Part shown: in pieces, positions 48,138 to 51,673 of the stretch
Numbering within the stretch: the stretch's first letter is position 1
Layout: each line of letters starts with the position of its first letter
Source: Chloroflexota bacterium
Lineage (GTDB): Bacteria > Chloroflexota > Anaerolineae > Anaerolineales > Villigracilaceae
Length of the DNA stretch: 51,673 nt
Direction: 5' to 3'
Assembly: GCA_019873735.1 (NCBI GenBank)
Contig: JAIOAQ010000022.1
Coordinates: forward strand, 1-51,673
Notes under the pieces: generated by a model
What the model was told of the DNA's origin: nothing
Databases searched by the model: none
Seen by the model: the letters and a program-made list of their open reading frames with translations, nothing else
Position numbers and translations under genes: made by a program

Positions 48138-51100
48138 GTCTTAATGCCCTTGCGGGCATTTTTTGATTCTGACTAAAGTGTGGAAGGAGTTCGGCTTTGC
48201 CGGTACGCGTCTTAATGCCCTTGCGGGCATTTTTTGATTCTGACGCGAGATTTCGTTCGTGCCGACCCACGTTGATTCGCAGGTCTTAATGCCCTTGCGG
48301 GCATTTTTTGATTCTGACATCGCCAAGCCCGGAATGCACGTCATCCTGGCGGAGGTCTTAATGCCCTTGCGGGCATTTTTTGATTCTGACGGCAAATCTT
48401 TGCCGCTGCTGCATCAGCGATGCCGCGCTGTCTTAATGCCCTTGCGGGCATTTTTTGATTCTGACGCGTCGGGCGTTTGGCGTCTGGGTGACATGCTTGT
48501 CGTCTTAATGCCCTTGCGGGCATTTTTTGATTCTGACTCAGATCGTGGGGCGCGCCGGCTTGCGATTATACGATCGCGTCTTAATGCCCTTGCGGGCATT
48601 TTTTGATTCTGACGCGCGGGAAGCGCGCGCAAGAGGAGGAAAGATGTATAATAGTCTTAATGCCCTTGCGGGCATTTTTTGATTCTGACGAGGAGTATGC
48701 GTTGCTCTTCCGCGGGACATCTCCGTCTTAATGCCCTTGCGGGCATTTTTTGATTCTGACCGTCACGGAAAGTGGTGGTGGGATGACGCGGTCCGGGTCT
48801 TAATGCCCTTGCGGGCATTTTTTGATTCTGACCATATATGACGGCCCCGTGGCGGAAATGGGCCGCATCGTCTTAATGCCCTTGCGGGCATTTTTTGATT
48901 CTGACCGACGAGATGGAGCTCCATCTCGTCGGCAAGATGGAGGTGTCTTAATGCCCTTGCGGGCATTTTTTGATTCTGACCATATACATTGGCAGGAATC
49001 CTGAGCATGGCGATTATCGTCTTAATGCCCTTGCGGGCATTTTTTGATTCTGACTTGAAAAGAGTCACTGTTATCACTGCCGCAGGCCGCGTCTTAATGC
49101 CCTTGCGGGCATTTTTTGATTCTGACGAGCGTCGTGCGCGGCCGGGCGGTGTCGTTATGCAGGAGTCTTAATGCCCTTGCGGGCATTTTTTGATTCTGAC
49201 AAACACGGAGGCGGCCAGGCATGGTATCACTACGTCCGGTCTTAATGCCCTTGCGGGCATTTTTTGATTCTGACGCGGTGCCGACGATTTTGTATCACGC
49301 CGCCATAATTGGTCTTAATGCCCTTGCGGGCATTTTTTGATTCTGACGCCGGTGCGAAAATCAACCGGAAAGGCCGCGAAATTTCCGTCTTAATGCCCTT
49401 GCGGGCATTTTTTGATTCTGACCTAATTAATGCTTACCGCGCGCCAGCGCGGTGTACTGCGTCTTAATGCCCTTGCGGGCATTTTTTGATTCTGACCTAG
49501 ATGCTATAGCAGAAGCGTATTGCCGCACTGGCCGCGTCTTAATGCCCTTGCGGGCATTTTTTGATTCTGACGTGTTATCCCCCCCGACTTCCTGCTCGCC
49601 GACGAGCTGGAGTCTTAATGCCCTTGCGGGCATTTTTTGATTCTGACCCGCCCGATCTACATTCACACGCGAGGCCACCTCGCGTGTGGTCTTAATGCCC
49701 TTGCGGGCATTTTTTGATTCTGACAATGAACACGTACGCGCTGATCGGCTTCCTAGGCATGGCGAGTCTTAATGCCCTTGCGGGCATTTTTTGATTCTGA
49801 CACCGCGGCCTGCAGGAAGTCGGGGATGGTGTTATCCGTCTTAATGCCCTTGCGGGCATTTTTTGATTCTGACTGTATACGTTGAAGGTCGGGCGCTCGC
49901 GCAGCGGGCTCCCGTCTTAATGCCCTTGCGGGCATTTTTTGATTCTGACCACGTATGTATTGGCAGGCTTCTTGGGCATGGCGATAATCGTCTTAATGCC
50001 CTTGCGGGCATTTTTTGATTCTGACGTGTGGTGAGCACGCTATATTTATCGCCAAGCCTGGGAGTCTTAATGCCCTTGCGGGCATTTTTTGATTCTGACT
50101 ATCGCCATGCTTATCCTGAACGCGATCCTCAAGATCGCGTCTTAATGCCCTTGCGGGCATTTTTTGATTCTGACGATCGTCTGCGGCCCGAGCGGAGAGC
50201 CGCTCCGGCCGATGTCTTAATGCCCTTGCGGGCATTTTTTGATTCTGACGCAACGGCCGCGTTGCGACATTCGCGCGCGGCAAAATCGCGTCTTAATGCC
50301 CTTGCGGGCATTTTTTGATTCTGACCTACTTGCGCTGTGGAATCAGCGCAAGCTGGTGCCGGAGTCTTAATGCCCTTGCGGGCATTTTTTGATTCTGACG
50401 CTGTACGACGGGACGCGCTGGGTATTAGGTCGCGCGAACGTCTTAATGCCCTTGCGGGCATTTTTTGATTCTGACACACGACAATCGGGTATTGCCACCC
50501 GTCATCGTCCACCACGTCTTAATGCCCTTGCGGGCATTTTTTGATTCTGACCGTCGCTGGGGCCTGCCGCGCGGCCGGCGCGGCAAGTCTTAATGCCCTT
50601 GCGGGCATTTTTTGATTCTGACCGTTTACACTGTCAACGTGCGCATGGCCGCAGGTTTTCCGTCTTAATGCCCTTGCGGGCATTTTTTGATTCTGACGAA
50701 GAGATTTTCCGCGCCGGCCTGAAGGAAATGAATTTTGCGGATGGTCTTAATGCCCTTGCGGGCATTTTTTGATTCTGACTCAATCTGTCCTGTTGGGTAT
50801 CGTGAAGTTTTCACGATACGTCTTAATGCCCTTGCGGGCATTTTTTGATTCTGACAAAAAATGAAAATGTACGTAAAGGCCGGTCGCTCGCGTCTTAATG
50901 CCCTTGCGGGCATTTTTTGATTCTGACTTTGCAGACCGCCGGCGGTAATGGCCGCCTGCGTCAAGTCTTAATGCCCTTGCGGGCATTTTTTGATTCTGAC
51001 GATGAGCCGCCGCGCATATTATTGCGCCGTGATATTAATGTCTTAATGCCCTTGCGGGCATTTTTTGATTCTGACGTCTTTTTGTTGACCGATAGGCGGG

Positions 51101-51673
51101 CGGGGGAATGTTTGTCTTAATGCCCTTGCGGGCATTTTTTGATTCTGACTTTGGGCATGGCGATTATCGCCATGCTTATCCTGGAGTCTTAATGCCCTTG
51201 CGGGCATTTTTTGATTCTGACGTGATATAATTCGTAATACAATCATATCACCCGTGCCAAGTCTTAATGCCCTTGCGGGCATTTTTTGATTCTGACCATC
51301 ACCATCAGCATCGGCGAAAGCGTTGACGCCGATGCGTCTTAATGCCCTTGCGGGCATTTTTTGATTCTGACCGTGCTGGACGCGATCCTGAGGATCGCGT
51401 TCGGGGTGTGTCTTAATGCCCTTGCGGGCATTTTTTGATTCTGACGCTCCCGTAACGCGTGGCGTGATACACACGAACAGGCAGGCCGTGTGTCTTAATG
51501 CCCTTGCGGGCATTTTTTGATTCTGACAAACTACCGCGAGCGTCAGACGATGGGAGGTGTCTGGTCTTAATGCCCTTGCGGGCATTTTTTGATTCTGACA
51601 AAATTTTGCGGGTTGTTGGCGATGGCGGATTCGAGTCGTCTTAATGCCCTTGCGGGCATTTTTTGATTCTGAC
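48138..51673 (-). CRISPR. CRISPR array, 48 identical 36-nt repeats, open at the right edge
   Basis: The plus-strand repeat begins GTCTTAATGCCCTTGCGGGC and ends ATTTTTTGATTCTGAC. All 48 copies look identical, and the last ends on the final base of the window, so the array continues. Spacers are 35-46 bases, mostly 36-40, and all differ. On the minus strand the repeat forms AATGCCC-GCAA-GGGCATT with a GNRA-like loop and ends ATTAAGAC, a plausible 8-base crRNA 5' tag. On the plus strand the same hairpin is followed by T6, which would terminate transcription. Degenerate repeats lie at the left. All this suggests minus-strand transcription with the leader to the right. No cas genes are in the window. 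Confidence 0.98.

Noticed and set aside
49802..50743. Reverse-strand similarity FLQAA versus FLQAG between the spacers at 49,802 and 50,698.
   Set aside because: The plus-strand reading (GLQEV/GLKEM) also joins exactly to spacer 49,572 in frame, so the reverse match is only the mirror of nucleotide homology.
48138..51673. Many open frames through the array on both strands, such as those encoding VLMPLRAFFDSD or QNQKMPARALR.
   Set aside because: The 36-base repeat equals 12 codons without stops, so frames stay open by chance. They have no start signals and no conserved protein.

Overview
The window looks like a chromosomal piece of a Chloroflexota bacterium, most likely class Anaerolineae. 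This is inferred from gene content, not from a marker search: topoisomerase I carries an N-terminal zinc-ribbon extension, a DHH-CBS-nucleotidyltransferase fusion is present, the sugar ABC permeases have long extra segments, and GC is moderately high with many GTG/TTG starts.

Layout. 1-2,460: two poorly recognised genes and a wrecked insertion-sequence block (a truncated IS1-family element joined to a broken ISAs1-family transposase). 2,510-5,172 (+): lspA, an RluD-type pseudouridine synthase and threonine aldolase. 5,226-9,945 (-): a three-gene signalling operon with a GGDEF protein and a GAF/HD-GYP protein. 10,120-18,970 (+): purine nucleoside phosphorylase, an acetyltransferase, a 7TM-GAF-HTH sensor, an S1 protein, FtsK, a CDP-alcohol phosphatidyltransferase and lgt. 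19,108-22,245 (+): an ABC exporter and a metallo-beta-lactamase-fold protein. 22,332-29,520 (-): a LacI-regulated carbohydrate ABC importer with a glycosyltransferase-like gene at its end. 29,737-34,133 (+): tRNA nucleotidyltransferase fusion and a polytopic membrane protein. 34,397-43,127 (+): ffh, rpsP, khpA, rimM, dprA, a mannose-1-phosphate guanylyltransferase, topA and a methyltransferase. 44,401-47,206 (-): greA, dGTPase-like, tRNA-Leu and a methyltransferase.

47,881 to the right edge is CRISPR. Forty-eight identical 36-nt repeats (48,138-51,673, still running at the edge) follow two elongated degenerate repeats that probably mark the old, trailer end. No cas gene is in the window. Repeat structure suggests transcription from the right, on the minus strand.

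The spacers are the most unusual part. Several independent spacers tile the same short protein-coding stretches with mostly synonymous differences. Six fall on one gene for a small hydrophobic protein. All have the coding frame on the plus strand, so a minus-strand crRNA would be antisense to the target mRNA. In addition, at least eight of 48 spacers contain perfect hairpins with 8-13 bp stems, far above chance. Together these point to an RNA-directed (type III-like) system aimed at a family of related, highly structured targets. Single-stranded RNA phages are one candidate, stated here as a hypothesis.

A second theme is a family of about 60-122 bp MITE-like intergenic repeats (five sites) with shared inverted termini.
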